A program made the position numbers and the translations under genes. Of a stretch of 64,000 nucleotides of DNA, positions 42,201-52,609 are shown one piece after another. The first letter of the stretch is position 1, and the number at the start of each line of letters is the position of its first letter. The notes under the pieces were generated by a model. The model ran no database searches and was not told the DNA's origin. It worked only from the letters and a program-made list of their open reading frames with translations. The stretch covers positions 1-64,000 of the forward strand of contig NZ_JAIVMC010000010.1 of assembly GCF_020177265.1 (NCBI RefSeq). The letters are read 5' to 3'. This DNA is from Pseudooceanicola marinus (GTDB lineage: Bacteria; Pseudomonadota; Alphaproteobacteria; Rhodobacterales; Rhodobacteraceae).

Positions 42201-45200
42201 CGGCTCGGCCAGCAGCCGTATCAGTTTCAACAACCTGTGGAACGCGGTGGTGAACCAGGTCGACCTGGGCGATGACGGCGAGGTGGAAACCACGCTGGCC
42301 ACCGGGTTGCAGGGCCTGATCGGGCGGCTGGACTTCGGCGGCACCATCGTCACCGACGGCGAGGGCCTGGCGCTGGATGCCTCGGGCGAGGCCGCGCTGT
42401 CGGGCAGCGCGGTGCAGTTCGTCAACGCCCATGGCTACGACGGCGACGACGTGCTAGCGCAGTTCTCTGCCCTGCTGGGCGACGTGTCGATCAACGTGGC
42501 CGGCATCAACGGGCTGAACGAGGACGTCATCGACGGCTTGGGTGTCACCGTGACCGACCTGACCGCGATCGGCGACACCGCCGAGATCGCGATCATCGCC
42601 AACGACCCCGACGCCGAAGCGGCCCTCGAAGGGCTGGCGGCGCTGGAAGGCGACGACATTCTCGACAGCCTGGTGTCCATCGCCAACATGCTGGTGGTCG
42701 TCGGCGACGCCCTGGAAGACAACCTGCCCTTCCTCGCCGCCGACATTCCGCTGCTGAACTTCTCGCTTCTCGACACCATCAGCTTCTCCGCCGATTTCCT
42801 GGAAAAGCTGCAGGAGATCCGCAACGACCCGCAGGCCGCCCTGGATGAGCTGGACGGCTTCCTCGAAAGCTTCTTCGGTGAAGACACCGTGGAACTGACC
42901 TGGGACGAGGAGGCCGCCACCCTGGTCTTCGGTCTCAGCTTCGAGTTCCTGGACGATTATAGCGAGAGCCTGCCCTTCCAGATCGACCTAGCAGAGCTGA
43001 TCGGCGATCAACTGGCCGACGTGGTGGGTGAGGACCTGGCCGCGACCGTGACCGGACTGGTGGATGCCTCGGGCGATGGCGAGATCGTCTTCGATCCGCT
43101 GCTGTCGCTCGATTTCGTCTTCGGTCTGGACCTGTCGACGCTGTTGGCCGAACCCTCCACGGTGGCCTCGGCCTCCACTGCGATTTCGGCGCTGGCGACG
43201 GTCGGCACGGTCAACATGCGCCCCGGCGGCGGGGCCGAGCTGCGCGTGTCGCGGGTCAATGCCGAGGGCGTGCTGGAGAAGGTGGATATCGACCTCGATG
43301 GCGCCGAGACCATCGCAGAGGTGGTGGCGCTGGTCGACACGGCGGTCAAGGGCGCCTTCGGCGACACCGTCAGCTTCAGCTATGATGAGGCCACGGGCGA
43401 GGTCAGCCTGACCGACAGCCTGGCCTCTGCCACTGATGATACCGGCGCCGAGGCCCTGACCGGCGCGGCCGAGACCGCCTCCGAAGAGGTGGACGGGCTG
43501 CAGACCATCGCGCTGAGCGAGATCAGCGATTTCGAGGCCGCCTACAGCTTCGACCTAGGCGTGGGCGAGGGACGGGTGACCGTCGAGATCGACGCGGTGG
43601 TCGGCCGCACCGAAGAGGAATTCGTCGCGGCCGTGAATGCCGCCCTGGCGGAGCTGTCGGTGGCGCGCTCGGATGTCTTCGAGACCGGCGCGCCGGGCAC
43701 CACCGTTCTGGTGGCGCAGCTGGTGCATGCGGTTGGCGACGGATCGGGCAATGTCGTCCTGGTCTCCACCGGCTTCGACGCCGTGCTGGGCTACGACACC
43801 TACGATTTCACCCTGATGGGCGTCGACATCTCCGAGGAGATCGAATTTGCCCTGACCGATCTGGGCGGGGCCAATATCGCCGAGGCCCTGGGCCTATCGG
43901 GCGACGGCAGCTACGGTGCCGGCACGCTGACCTCCGAAGTTCTTTACGAGGCGGTCGAGGACGGCTCGATCCGGGCCTACCTGGATACCGAGGCCAGCGG
44001 CATCAACCTGTCGATGTTCGCCGGCGTGACCGAAGGTCTGAACATGACCCTGGCCCTGGGCCCGCTGCAGGTCGCGGTGGACAACGGCCATGCCTTCATC
44101 GGCGCGGCGGACGGATCGGGCGATCCGGCCTATATCTCCTTCGGATTCAACGACATCGACGGCGACGAACACGAGGGCCAGTACGACCTGTCGCATCTGT
44201 TCGACATCGGCGAGGATCCCGATCTGAGCTATGCCGACCTGTTCGACGTCGACATCTCCATTGGCATCGACGTCAACCTGCCGCTGAGCGACAGCATCGG
44301 CCTGTTCGATCCGGCCACCGACGGGCTGACCTGGAACGTCTCCCTGGTCAATCTGAAGGACGGGGCCAGCTGGTCCGACCTGCTGGACGACGGCGTGAGT
44401 GTTTCCGACGTCTTCGAAGGGGCGCTGATCGACCTGGCCTCGGGCGCGGGACTGTCCGAGATCTACATGCCGGACATCGAGTTCCCGGACCTGTCCAGCT
44501 TCCTCGACAACATCAATGTCGCGGCTCTGCTGAACGATCCGGTGCTGGTCCTCGACGGTCTGGACATGATCCTGGACATGATGCAGTCGGCGATCGACGA
44601 CTTCCTGGGATCGATCAACCTGCCCATCGTGGGCGAGCAGATCGGCGCCGGTGTCACCTTCTTCGACGACTTCCGCATCAACGTGCTGGAGGCCGCGATG
44701 GCCTATGCGGAAACACCGCTGGCCGATGGCACCATGCCGACCACGGTGGACCTGATCACCGGCTTCCTGAACGATGCGCTGAACGACCTGCTGGGCACCA
44801 CGGACACCCAGTACCTGCACGCCTACCTGAACACCGACGGCAGCACCGACGAAAGCTATGTCTACGGCGCGCTGAACTTCTCCGCCGAGATCTTCAACGA
44901 GGTGCTCGACATCGGCTTCGACCTGGGCATCCCGGGCTTCAACCTGGAGATGGCCGAAGGCGCCGAGTTGCAGATGTCCCTGGGCTACTCTGTCAACATC
45001 GGCTTCGGCTACGACCGCAACGGGTTCTTCCTGCTGAACGACACCGACGAGTCGGAGATGGTCATCGACTTCGCCGTGGACGCGGGCGATTTCACCACCT
45101 CGATGGAACTCTTCGGCATCCTGGGCGTGACCGCGACGACCGAGGCCGACACCAGCGATCCGCTGTATGACTCCGCCGCCTCGGAACATGCGGGCGACGG

Positions 45201-48200
45201 CGAGCTGCGCCTGTCCGCCCAGCTTTACGTGGATCTTTACGGCGATCAGGGCCTGACGATCACCGATCCGGGCCAGCAGGGCGATGGTCGTGCCATCACC
45301 TCCACCACCGCCTACCGCGATTTCGGCGGCATCGACATCACCGACAGCCACGGCGACCCGCTGAGCTACGAGAAGGTGGTCTACTTCTCGCAGCTCGATA
45401 CCGGCAACATGATCGACTTCGGCTTCGAGGCGCGGATCGACGTGATGCTGTCGCTTCAGGGCGACATCCTCGATCCCAGTACGGGCGAGCCGCTCTTGCT
45501 GGGCGGTGTGCAGTTCATTCCCTCGGTCGCCACCGAGCTGGAATTCCGCGCCGTCTACACCCTCGAAGACGGGCTGGACATGACGGCCCTCGCCTTCCAC
45601 GACGTCCGCATCGACCTCAGCCAGCTTTACGAAGGCATCCTGGCGCCGGTCCTCGACCCGATCCGTGGCTTCATCGACCCGGCCGCGGAATTCTTCGGCT
45701 TCCTCGACAGCACCTTCCCGTTCAACGTCATCTTCAACGGCCTCGCCACCGCCTTCCCGATCGTGCGCATGGTGCAGACGATCGGTCAGGTGATCACCGA
45801 CCTGAACGATTTCCTCGAAGACCTGGAGGCGACGGGCGGGGTGGTCGTCTTCGGCGACTACGACTTCTCCGGCTCCACCGACGATCTGGAAAGCGGCGAG
45901 GCCCGGTTGAACACGATCGACCAGAAGTCTATCTCGACCGACCTGACCAGCACGGTTTCGGCCAGCCAGTTCGGGATCTTCGGCAATACCACGCAGGGCT
46001 TTGCCGTCGAGTTCCCGCTGCTGACCGATCCCTTCTCGGTCATCGACATCTTCCTGGGCAATTACGAGGACGTCGGCCTGGTGGAGTTGCACTTCACCCT
46101 GTTCAACCTGCCCTATCGCCAGATCAACTTGGCCGACGAGCTGTTTGATGCCATCGGTCTGCCGGGCTGGGTCGCGGACATGGTGCAAAGCGCCTTCAAG
46201 GCTTCGGTCACGCTGAAGCTGAAGGGCGGGCTGACCGTCGGCTACGATCTGGGCGGGATCGTGAACTTCGTCGAGACGATGGACGCGGAACGCCTGCTGG
46301 ACGGGATCTACATCGAAAGCGGCATCGGTTCGATCATCGACGTCTACTTCGGCTTCGCCGTGTCGCTGAACCTGGGGATTGCCGGGGCCGACCTGGACGG
46401 CGGCGCCTATTTCCGGCTTGGCCTGAACGACCCCAACCACGACGGCAAGCTGCGCCTGCCGGAGCTGATCGCGGTGGTCGAAAGCGCCGCCGATGCCGGC
46501 AGCCTCGGCGGTTTCCTGGGCACGATCTTCATCGGCGACGGTGGCGTGAACCTGAGCCTGGATGTCTGGGTGGAGATCGACCTGTGGCTGTTCAGCTTCG
46601 GCGGTAGCTGGACGATCATCGACGTGAACGAGAACATCGACTTCGGCGGACTGCCGGTGCTGACCTCGCTGTCCAGCGACATCGGCGACACGGGCGGTAC
46701 GGCGATCCTGAACATCGGCTCGCGCGCCGGGGCCTCGATGACCGACATCTACGAGGACGGCGACGATTCCGTCTCCATCGACGGGCCGAACTCTCCCTAC
46801 ACGCTGATCTACACCCAGAACGGCAAGCGGGTCGAAAGCACGATCGACCAGGATGCGGCGGCGATCATCCTGCCGGCCGGGGCGGGCAACAACCGCATCG
46901 ACCTATCCGGGGTGAAACCGAAATCCGACGGCAGCACCGCCTCGACCATCACCTACACCCGGGAAGGCGACGACGAGATAACGCTTCCGTCCACCGGGCT
47001 GCACGTGGTCTTTGCCGGCGACGGCAACGACACCATCACCGCGGAAGATGCCAGCGGTACCTACATCATCTTCGGCGAAGAGGGGCAGGACAACGTCAAC
47101 ATCGACGGCGGCAACGTGGTCTATATCGGTGACGACGACTACGGCATGCGCGATCTCTTCATCACCACCTTCGCCGATGGCGGGGTGAGCGAGGCGAAGG
47201 TGCTGGAACTGCTGGGCCTGGAATACACCGCCGACGGCGGGCTGCGGGCGTCCGACGGGGTCAGCGGCGACAACCTCGACCTGAAGGCGCTGATGGAGGG
47301 CTACACGGCCAGCACCCAGCGGACCGCCGGCAGCGACGCCGACACGATCACCCTGGGTGCCGGCGGCACCAAGATCGTGATGACCGGCGCAGGCGACGAC
47401 CTGATCGAGATCGACAGCGACAACGAGGGCGACGTGACCATCCTGTCCGGCGCCGGGTCGGACACGATCAGCGCGGGCGGCGACGACATCTTCATCGAAG
47501 GCGGTGCGGACGGCGACCTGATCAAGGTCGACGGCAACACGACCGAGGTCTGGGGCTGGGGCAAGGCCGCCGGCGAAAGCGGCACCGAGGGTGGCGACGA
47601 CATCTTCGCCCTGTCGCTGAAGGACGGTCAGGACATCATCATCGGCGGTGGCGGCGAGGACGTGCTGCACGGCCAGATGGGCGACGACATCCTGCAGGGT
47701 GGGCTGGGCAGCGACACCGTCACCGGCGGGCAGGGCGATGACATCGCCACCGGCGGGACCTTCGCCCTGACCACCTCCGGTGGGTCCGAGATCGACCTGC
47801 TGGCCATGACGCCCGGCCAGTCGCAGACCTCCAGCATGATCCTGACGGTGGCCGATGCCGCCGATGGCGATGACCTGCTGAAGGGCGGCAACGGGTCGGA
47901 CATCCTGGTGGGTGGCGGCGGCGAGGATACGCTGGACGGCGGCCTGTCGGCGGACCTTCTGGTGGGCGATTTCGCCCGGATCACCATGTCGGCCAGCTAT
48001 GTGGTCACCGGCGTGGCCTCGACCTTCATCACCTCTGCCAACAATGGCACCGACAGCCTGGCGGGGGGCATGGGCAATGACGTGCTGATCGCCGGCGGCT
48101 CGTCCGAGGGCACCATCGAGGTGATCGAGGATCTGGACGGCTCCAACGTGGTGGTCGGCGACTTTGCCACCATCACCGGGGCGCAGATCCTGGATGCGGT

Positions 48201-51200
48201 CACCGGCATCGTCTCCATGGCCTCTGCGCGGGGCGGGGCCGACCGGATCACCACCGGGCGCGGCAACGACCTGATCATCGGCGGCGAAGGCGACGACACG
48301 ATCAGCGCGGGCCTGGGCGCCGACATGGTGCTGGGCGACCTGGGCACCCTGTCGATTGCCGACGGCGAGCTGACGGGCCTGGCGAACGAGAACGACGGCG
48401 ATGACATCATCACCTTCGGCGCCGACGACGCGGGCCACTACGGCACCGCGGCCCCGGCGGATCTGAAGGACGTGGCCGTGGGCTCGCTCGGCGACGATTC
48501 CATCACCTCCGCGGCGGCCAGCCTGGTCGCCATCGGCGATGCGGGGACGATCACCCTGGACCCGATCGCGCTGAACGCGTTGCGCACCTATGTGCCGCTC
48601 GGGGCGAACCCGACCGACGCACAGCGGGCCGAGGATGCCAATGCGCTGAATCTGATCGCCATGCTGGCGACGCAGATCGAGACCGCCGGCACCGAAGATG
48701 ACGGCAACGACACCATCACTTCCACCGGCGGCGACGGCATGATCGCCCTTGGCGGGGGCAGCGACGTGGCCCAACTGGCCGATGGCGTAAACTACGTCCT
48801 GGGCGATGACGGCACCATCACGGTCGAGGCCAACGACGAGTACACCGGCCGCAAGGTCGTGGTGACCTCCTCCGATACTTTCGCCACTTCCAGCGATGAC
48901 GAGATCACCACGGGTTCGGGCGACGACGTGATCGTCGGCGGCGAGGGCAGCGACACGATCTCCACCGGCGACGGGGTCAACCTGGTGCTGGGCGACAGCG
49001 GCGAGATCACCGGCGATACGCTGGACACCGAGGTTCCGGTCTATGCGCTGACCTCGCGCATGGATGAAAGCGATGGCAGCGACAGCGTCACCGGCGGCGA
49101 TGATCGCGACATGGTCATCCTCGGGGCAGGGGCCGACTGGGCCGATCTGGGCGACGGGGTGAACCTGACCCTGGGCGACAGCGGCACCATCGATGAGACA
49201 GTGGGCACCGGCTACGACCTGCTGACCACCGATGCGGGCTCCGGCGGCAATGACACCGTCACCGGCGGTGAGGACCGCGACATCGCGATCCTGGGAGACG
49301 GCAGCGACGAGGCCGACCTGGGCGACGGGCGCAATATCGTGCTTGGCGACAATGGCGAGGTCCATGTGACCGAAGGCGTCAGTTTCCGCGCCCTGTCGAC
49401 GGCACGTGGCACCGGGGATGACGACACGATCACCACCGGCGCGGGCGATGACGTGATCATCGGCGGTGAAGGCGCCGACAGCATCGCGGCGGGCGAGGCC
49501 GACAACTTCGTCTTGGGCGACCGTGGCACGATCACCGGCAACACCAGCGAACCGTCGGCCCCCGTGTATTCGCTGGTCTCGGCCTATGACGACCGCGACG
49601 GCAACGACACCCTGACCACCGGCAGCGCGGCAGACGCACTGGATCTGGCGATCCTCGGCGGCGGCAATGACCACGCCACGATGGGTGATGGCACCAACAT
49701 GGTGCTCAGCGACAGTGGCACGTTGGATGTGACGGTGGGCACCGGCTACGACCTGCTGACCACCGATGCGGGCTCCGGCGGCAATGATACCGTCACCGGC
49801 GGCGCAGGGACCGACATCGCGATCCTGGGAGACGGCAGCGACGAGGCCGACCTGGGTGACGGGCGCAACATCGTGCTGGGCGACAATGGCGAGATCCATG
49901 TGACCGAGGGGGTCAGCTTCCGTGCGCTTTCCACGGCACGTGGCACCGGGGATGACGACACGATCACCACCGGTGCGGGCGATGACGTGATCATCGGCGG
50001 TGAAGGCGCCGACAGCATCGCGGCGGGCGAGGCGGATAACTTCGTCCTCGGCGACCGTGGCACGATCACCGGCGACGTCAGCGACCCGGCGGCCCCCGTC
50101 TATTCGCTGGTCTCGGCCTATGATGAGCGCGACGGCAGCGACACCTTGACCACCGGCAGCGCGGCAGACGCACTGGATCTGGCGATCCTGGGCGGCGGCA
50201 ACGACCACGCCACCCTGGGTGACGGCACCAATATCGCACTTGGCGACAGCGGTACCGTCGATGTGACCGTGGGCACGGGCTACGACCTGCTGTCCACCGA
50301 TCCGGGCACTGGTGGCGACGACAGCGTCTATGGTGGGGCGGGCGCTGACACGGTCCTGTTGGGCGACGGCAGCGACGATGCGGATCTCTTCGACGGGGCC
50401 AATGTGGCACTTGGCGACAATGGCGAGATCCACTTCGACATCCCCGAAGGCACGCTGGAGCTGTTCACCACCTCGCCCGCCATCGGCGGCGACGACAGCA
50501 TCACCTCGGGCTATGACGCGCTGGTCGCCCTGGCCGGCGTGGGTGCCGATACGGTACGCGCTGCAGGCGGCACCAACTGGGTGATGGGCGACAATGGCCG
50601 CATGGCCTTCGACACCGAAGGCACGGTCGAGATGCGCACCTCGGACGAGGACCTGGGCGGCAACGATGTGATCGAGACCGGATCGGGCGACGATGTGATC
50701 ATCGGCGGCACCGGCGCCGACACCATCGACGCGGGCAACGGCAACAACCGCGGCCTGGGCGACTCGGGCTCCTACCTGCTGGATGACACCTCCGGCACGC
50801 AGGACGGGGATCTGGTTTCGGCCTATCTCGACAGCGACGGGGCCGACAGCCTCACCTCGGGCACAGGCAATGACTTCTTCATCCTCGGCGGGGATGCGGA
50901 CGTGGCCGACCTGGGCGATGGCGAGAACCGGGTGATCGGCGACAGCGGCGAGATCCACTGGGCCGACACCCACCTGACCGAGCTGACCACGACCGACACC
51001 AACACCGGCGCCGGCGACACGATCAGCAGCGGCGCGGGCGCCGATGCGATCCTGGGCGGCGACGGCGGCGACGTGATCGCGGCGGGCTCGGGCGACAATG
51101 CCATCATCGGCGATCAGGGCGTGCTGATCCTCGACGCGGGATCGCTGGTCAACGTGGTCCGCGATGCGCGTACCTTCGACGAAAGCGAGGGCGGGGCGGA

Positions 51201-52560
51201 CAGCATCACCTCCACCGCGGGCGACGACGTGATCCTGGGCGGCGCCCTGGGTGACACCATCCGCTCCGGCGCGGGCGAGGATGCCATCCTGGGCGACAAC
51301 GGCCGCTGGATTTCCTCGCATGTGATGGGCGAGGGGTCGCTGACCGCGACGCTGCTGGACTTCGGCGGGGATGACGTGATCGACAGCGGCACCGGGTCCG
51401 ACCTGGTGATGGGCAACCTCGGCAATGACGACATCTACGTCGACGCGGGCGAGGACATCGTGATGGGCGACGACGGCACGATGACCTTCATCAACCGTTC
51501 GGACGTGCGTACCCTTGTCCTGACCAACGAGGATCTGGGCGGCGACGACACGATCAGCGCGGGCGACATGTCGGGCGACAACCTGATCGTCGGCCAGGCG
51601 GGCGCCGACAGCATCATGGGCGGCAACACCGACGACATGATCATTGCCGACATCGCAGAGCTGACCTTCACCGACCCGGCCACGCGCCGTGCGGGCCAGT
51701 CGGCGGTCGACCGGATCGACTACATGATCGGCACCCGGATGGACCTGGGCTTCGACGATGTGATCCATGCGGGTGGCGGCAATGACTTCGTCATGGGCGG
51801 CTTTGGCGCCGACACGATCAATGGCAACGACGGCCAGGACTTCCTGATCGGCGAGACGGTGATCTTCCAGCGCAGCTACGAGGAGATGGCCGATGGCGGT
51901 CTCTTCGAGATCACCCTGATCGACACCAACTTCGCCTATGAGACCGGCGGTTACGACCTGATCAGCGGCGATGCGGGCAATGACATCATGGTGGGCGGCC
52001 TGGGCGGCGATCTGTTCTTCGGCAACACCGCCGAGGACCTGATCTTCTCCGACGCCTACGCGGGCGAGTTCCACGCCGAATGGTCGCCGCTGCAGTTCGA
52101 GGGCGAGACGGCCTTCCGCACCCTGTGGCAGTCGAACTTCGCCGGGCCTGGCGCCATCGACGTCGTGTCGCGCGCCCAGCTGGACGATGCCATCGGCACG
52201 CCCTTCGACATGCTGCCCGCCTTCTCGGTGGCGCAGTTCGACATGACCGAGCGCGACCTGGGCGGCGACTTCATCGCCGAGGGCTTCGGCGACGAGGTGC
52301 AGACCCTGGTCTTCGTCAATCAGCTGATGGACTACCTGTCCTCCGAGAAGGTGGTTGGCGCCCTGGCGGTGATGGTCAACTCCGGTGCCGAAAGCTCGGT
52401 CCTGGATGACGCGCTGCGCGCCGGCATCGCGGGGCAGTTCGCCGGGGTCTGGAACCTGGATGCGCCGGAGTTTGAAATGGTCATTCGCCAGATCATCGCC
52501 TTCCTGCTAAACCGCGTGCAGGCGGACAATGAAAACGAAGCGCCGTCTGAAGCGGCCTGA
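39241..52560 (+). CDS. Giant LEPR-XLL/RTX-type acidic surface protein, 4439 aa
   Basis: There is no Sec signal peptide; instead LEPRVMLDA (LEPR at residues 22-25) matches the LEPR-XLL N-terminal motif of very large bacterial proteins. Residues about 30-130 are helical. About 130-2500 are long beta-rich, Leu/Asp/Gly-rich segments with three flagellin-IN-like stretches (near 561, 734 and 1324) and an EF-hand-like calcium loop DPNHDGKLRLPE at 2397-2408. About 2565-4270 are degenerate RTX nonapeptides (GGxGxDxhx) alternating with hLGDxGxI strands, including a recent 178-residue duplication. The last 170 residues are non-RTX. I noticed no cysteine. Probably a calcium-stabilised secreted or surface adhesin. 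Confidence 0.9.
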   Translation: MGQQRKLRAEPSLEVDQRAIPLEPRVMLDANLTIDLGGTQDLTELMLGLAQSFDDQAQQADDLLESLESSGEAAMALLDPLLDNTEDLSAVTDTVTRIQGALDELRSGLAGTVDDLFSDTFHDRLASSGSTSLGYTIDAAGLSTIFDSDSVLSGDLMSELVDYLDDQGATDAEADAEALLDLVVPSLDSSVSALSFTLTDIEVDGETLVTFSDGGNGSVTAEVTLLSEDFSADFTTLLADALPGLDLPFDLNAAGSVGNGFSFDISASIEVDAGTAALNALEVHVDNFEFDPLLTVGGALPLTGDLSATLGLLELGIDSVDTASFRLAVTGAEDLDLGGAIDFSGGLGSLDFEFYGTTTGADLSLDVLLAEAGSSDYAAIEEGTSYRMLDVGLTGTLDFSGATQTFGTDVTVSAVLSDGNGGNILDTMLNSIDLGLDLDTSATVLSDELKEVFENLVNALATMSTGDLIDFLTDTGTALSGVLTDTMFDIEIPMTDISLTDAAEAIAAVFDDLVSAFVIDEGVLGFDAQTIETLLTNEIVTFEADVLTDAQMDALAGYSTMTFAVQQGTDVTLNVTVDLTAAPELQDTSLSVAERMNALAALLNSSLLGTQYGMTFSVSSLGALKATTSQRTTDPDSGAETYTSFALTSVTETGGTLRDEVSLSALGFDGYALAALDYYVDAGDPDAAVLAGSGAAPDGETSVQESFLGFQDAVTSFELNALDLDNLTGVTDLRFTFTVDGVDRKVDVSSETGWTDLGDLIADFNAALAAEGIGVSVSANTDGDGLAFAIDAEEDRQVEVSVADGAILRATTLNGLLAWVNAELQDIWAGAMLDLTDDGALIFSLPEVTASAEITSDDEVYFTAEELGFGMLGDTNLSALLTASLSGTMTSAFGIDLADLGSDLIAAGGNALQGAAGQGDSIIDSVMDNAFLTDVSLELTVNAQASDITGTADLGIASIVVGGEDSSLNHVAFGAELYASLVGSNPDGSASSRISFNNLWNAVVNQVDLGDDGEVETTLATGLQGLIGRLDFGGTIVTDGEGLALDASGEAALSGSAVQFVNAHGYDGDDVLAQFSALLGDVSINVAGINGLNEDVIDGLGVTVTDLTAIGDTAEIAIIANDPDAEAALEGLAALEGDDILDSLVSIANMLVVVGDALEDNLPFLAADIPLLNFSLLDTISFSADFLEKLQEIRNDPQAALDELDGFLESFFGEDTVELTWDEEAATLVFGLSFEFLDDYSESLPFQIDLAELIGDQLADVVGEDLAATVTGLVDASGDGEIVFDPLLSLDFVFGLDLSTLLAEPSTVASASTAISALATVGTVNMRPGGGAELRVSRVNAEGVLEKVDIDLDGAETIAEVVALVDTAVKGAFGDTVSFSYDEATGEVSLTDSLASATDDTGAEALTGAAETASEEVDGLQTIALSEISDFEAAYSFDLGVGEGRVTVEIDAVVGRTEEEFVAAVNAALAELSVARSDVFETGAPGTTVLVAQLVHAVGDGSGNVVLVSTGFDAVLGYDTYDFTLMGVDISEEIEFALTDLGGANIAEALGLSGDGSYGAGTLTSEVLYEAVEDGSIRAYLDTEASGINLSMFAGVTEGLNMTLALGPLQVAVDNGHAFIGAADGSGDPAYISFGFNDIDGDEHEGQYDLSHLFDIGEDPDLSYADLFDVDISIGIDVNLPLSDSIGLFDPATDGLTWNVSLVNLKDGASWSDLLDDGVSVSDVFEGALIDLASGAGLSEIYMPDIEFPDLSSFLDNINVAALLNDPVLVLDGLDMILDMMQSAIDDFLGSINLPIVGEQIGAGVTFFDDFRINVLEAAMAYAETPLADGTMPTTVDLITGFLNDALNDLLGTTDTQYLHAYLNTDGSTDESYVYGALNFSAEIFNEVLDIGFDLGIPGFNLEMAEGAELQMSLGYSVNIGFGYDRNGFFLLNDTDESEMVIDFAVDAGDFTTSMELFGILGVTATTEADTSDPLYDSAASEHAGDGELRLSAQLYVDLYGDQGLTITDPGQQGDGRAITSTTAYRDFGGIDITDSHGDPLSYEKVVYFSQLDTGNMIDFGFEARIDVMLSLQGDILDPSTGEPLLLGGVQFIPSVATELEFRAVYTLEDGLDMTALAFHDVRIDLSQLYEGILAPVLDPIRGFIDPAAEFFGFLDSTFPFNVIFNGLATAFPIVRMVQTIGQVITDLNDFLEDLEATGGVVVFGDYDFSGSTDDLESGEARLNTIDQKSISTDLTSTVSASQFGIFGNTTQGFAVEFPLLTDPFSVIDIFLGNYEDVGLVELHFTLFNLPYRQINLADELFDAIGLPGWVADMVQSAFKASVTLKLKGGLTVGYDLGGIVNFVETMDAERLLDGIYIESGIGSIIDVYFGFAVSLNLGIAGADLDGGAYFRLGLNDPNHDGKLRLPELIAVVESAADAGSLGGFLGTIFIGDGGVNLSLDVWVEIDLWLFSFGGSWTIIDVNENIDFGGLPVLTSLSSDIGDTGGTAILNIGSRAGASMTDIYEDGDDSVSIDGPNSPYTLIYTQNGKRVESTIDQDAAAIILPAGAGNNRIDLSGVKPKSDGSTASTITYTREGDDEITLPSTGLHVVFAGDGNDTITAEDASGTYIIFGEEGQDNVNIDGGNVVYIGDDDYGMRDLFITTFADGGVSEAKVLELLGLEYTADGGLRASDGVSGDNLDLKALMEGYTASTQRTAGSDADTITLGAGGTKIVMTGAGDDLIEIDSDNEGDVTILSGAGSDTISAGGDDIFIEGGADGDLIKVDGNTTEVWGWGKAAGESGTEGGDDIFALSLKDGQDIIIGGGGEDVLHGQMGDDILQGGLGSDTVTGGQGDDIATGGTFALTTSGGSEIDLLAMTPGQSQTSSMILTVADAADGDDLLKGGNGSDILVGGGGEDTLDGGLSADLLVGDFARITMSASYVVTGVASTFITSANNGTDSLAGGMGNDVLIAGGSSEGTIEVIEDLDGSNVVVGDFATITGAQILDAVTGIVSMASARGGADRITTGRGNDLIIGGEGDDTISAGLGADMVLGDLGTLSIADGELTGLANENDGDDIITFGADDAGHYGTAAPADLKDVAVGSLGDDSITSAAASLVAIGDAGTITLDPIALNALRTYVPLGANPTDAQRAEDANALNLIAMLATQIETAGTEDDGNDTITSTGGDGMIALGGGSDVAQLADGVNYVLGDDGTITVEANDEYTGRKVVVTSSDTFATSSDDEITTGSGDDVIVGGEGSDTISTGDGVNLVLGDSGEITGDTLDTEVPVYALTSRMDESDGSDSVTGGDDRDMVILGAGADWADLGDGVNLTLGDSGTIDETVGTGYDLLTTDAGSGGNDTVTGGEDRDIAILGDGSDEADLGDGRNIVLGDNGEVHVTEGVSFRALSTARGTGDDDTITTGAGDDVIIGGEGADSIAAGEADNFVLGDRGTITGNTSEPSAPVYSLVSAYDDRDGNDTLTTGSAADALDLAILGGGNDHATMGDGTNMVLSDSGTLDVTVGTGYDLLTTDAGSGGNDTVTGGAGTDIAILGDGSDEADLGDGRNIVLGDNGEIHVTEGVSFRALSTARGTGDDDTITTGAGDDVIIGGEGADSIAAGEADNFVLGDRGTITGDVSDPAAPVYSLVSAYDERDGSDTLTTGSAADALDLAILGGGNDHATLGDGTNIALGDSGTVDVTVGTGYDLLSTDPGTGGDDSVYGGAGADTVLLGDGSDDADLFDGANVALGDNGEIHFDIPEGTLELFTTSPAIGGDDSITSGYDALVALAGVGADTVRAAGGTNWVMGDNGRMAFDTEGTVEMRTSDEDLGGNDVIETGSGDDVIIGGTGADTIDAGNGNNRGLGDSGSYLLDDTSGTQDGDLVSAYLDSDGADSLTSGTGNDFFILGGDADVADLGDGENRVIGDSGEIHWADTHLTELTTTDTNTGAGDTISSGAGADAILGGDGGDVIAAGSGDNAIIGDQGVLILDAGSLVNVVRDARTFDESEGGADSITSTAGDDVILGGALGDTIRSGAGEDAILGDNGRWISSHVMGEGSLTATLLDFGGDDVIDSGTGSDLVMGNLGNDDIYVDAGEDIVMGDDGTMTFINRSDVRTLVLTNEDLGGDDTISAGDMSGDNLIVGQAGADSIMGGNTDDMIIADIAELTFTDPATRRAGQSAVDRIDYMIGTRMDLGFDDVIHAGGGNDFVMGGFGADTINGNDGQDFLIGETVIFQRSYEEMADGGLFEITLIDTNFAYETGGYDLISGDAGNDIMVGGLGGDLFFGNTAEDLIFSDAYAGEFHAEWSPLQFEGETAFRTLWQSNFAGPGAIDVVSRAQLDDAIGTPFDMLPAFSVAQFDMTERDLGGDFIAEGFGDEVQTLVFVNQLMDYLSSEKVVGALAVMVNSGAESSVLDDALRAGIAGQFAGVWNLDAPEFEMVIRQIIAFLLNRVQADNENEAPSEAA
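49201..50268 (+). repeat. Tandem duplication of a 534-bp RTX module
   Basis: The sequence GTGGGCACCGGCTACGACCT begins at 49201 and again at 49735, and a diverged third copy starts at 50269; each step is 534 bases (178 codons). The first two units are nearly identical in DNA. Each encodes paired RTX segments ending in LGDxG strands. High identity implies recent in-frame expansion by recombination within the giant gene. Confidence 0.85.
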
Positions 52561-52609
52561 AACCCGGGCGCCGCGCGCGTCCGGACCCACGAGACTTGAG
52601 GATACCACC

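Noticed and set aside
39085-42432. Very long open frame antisense to the giant gene (1115 codons), with others at 43894-46440 and 46903-52074
   Set aside because: They mirror GC-rich codon structure of the sense gene, are rich in H, V, R, Q and D without domain features, and lack ribosome-binding sites. They are shadows.
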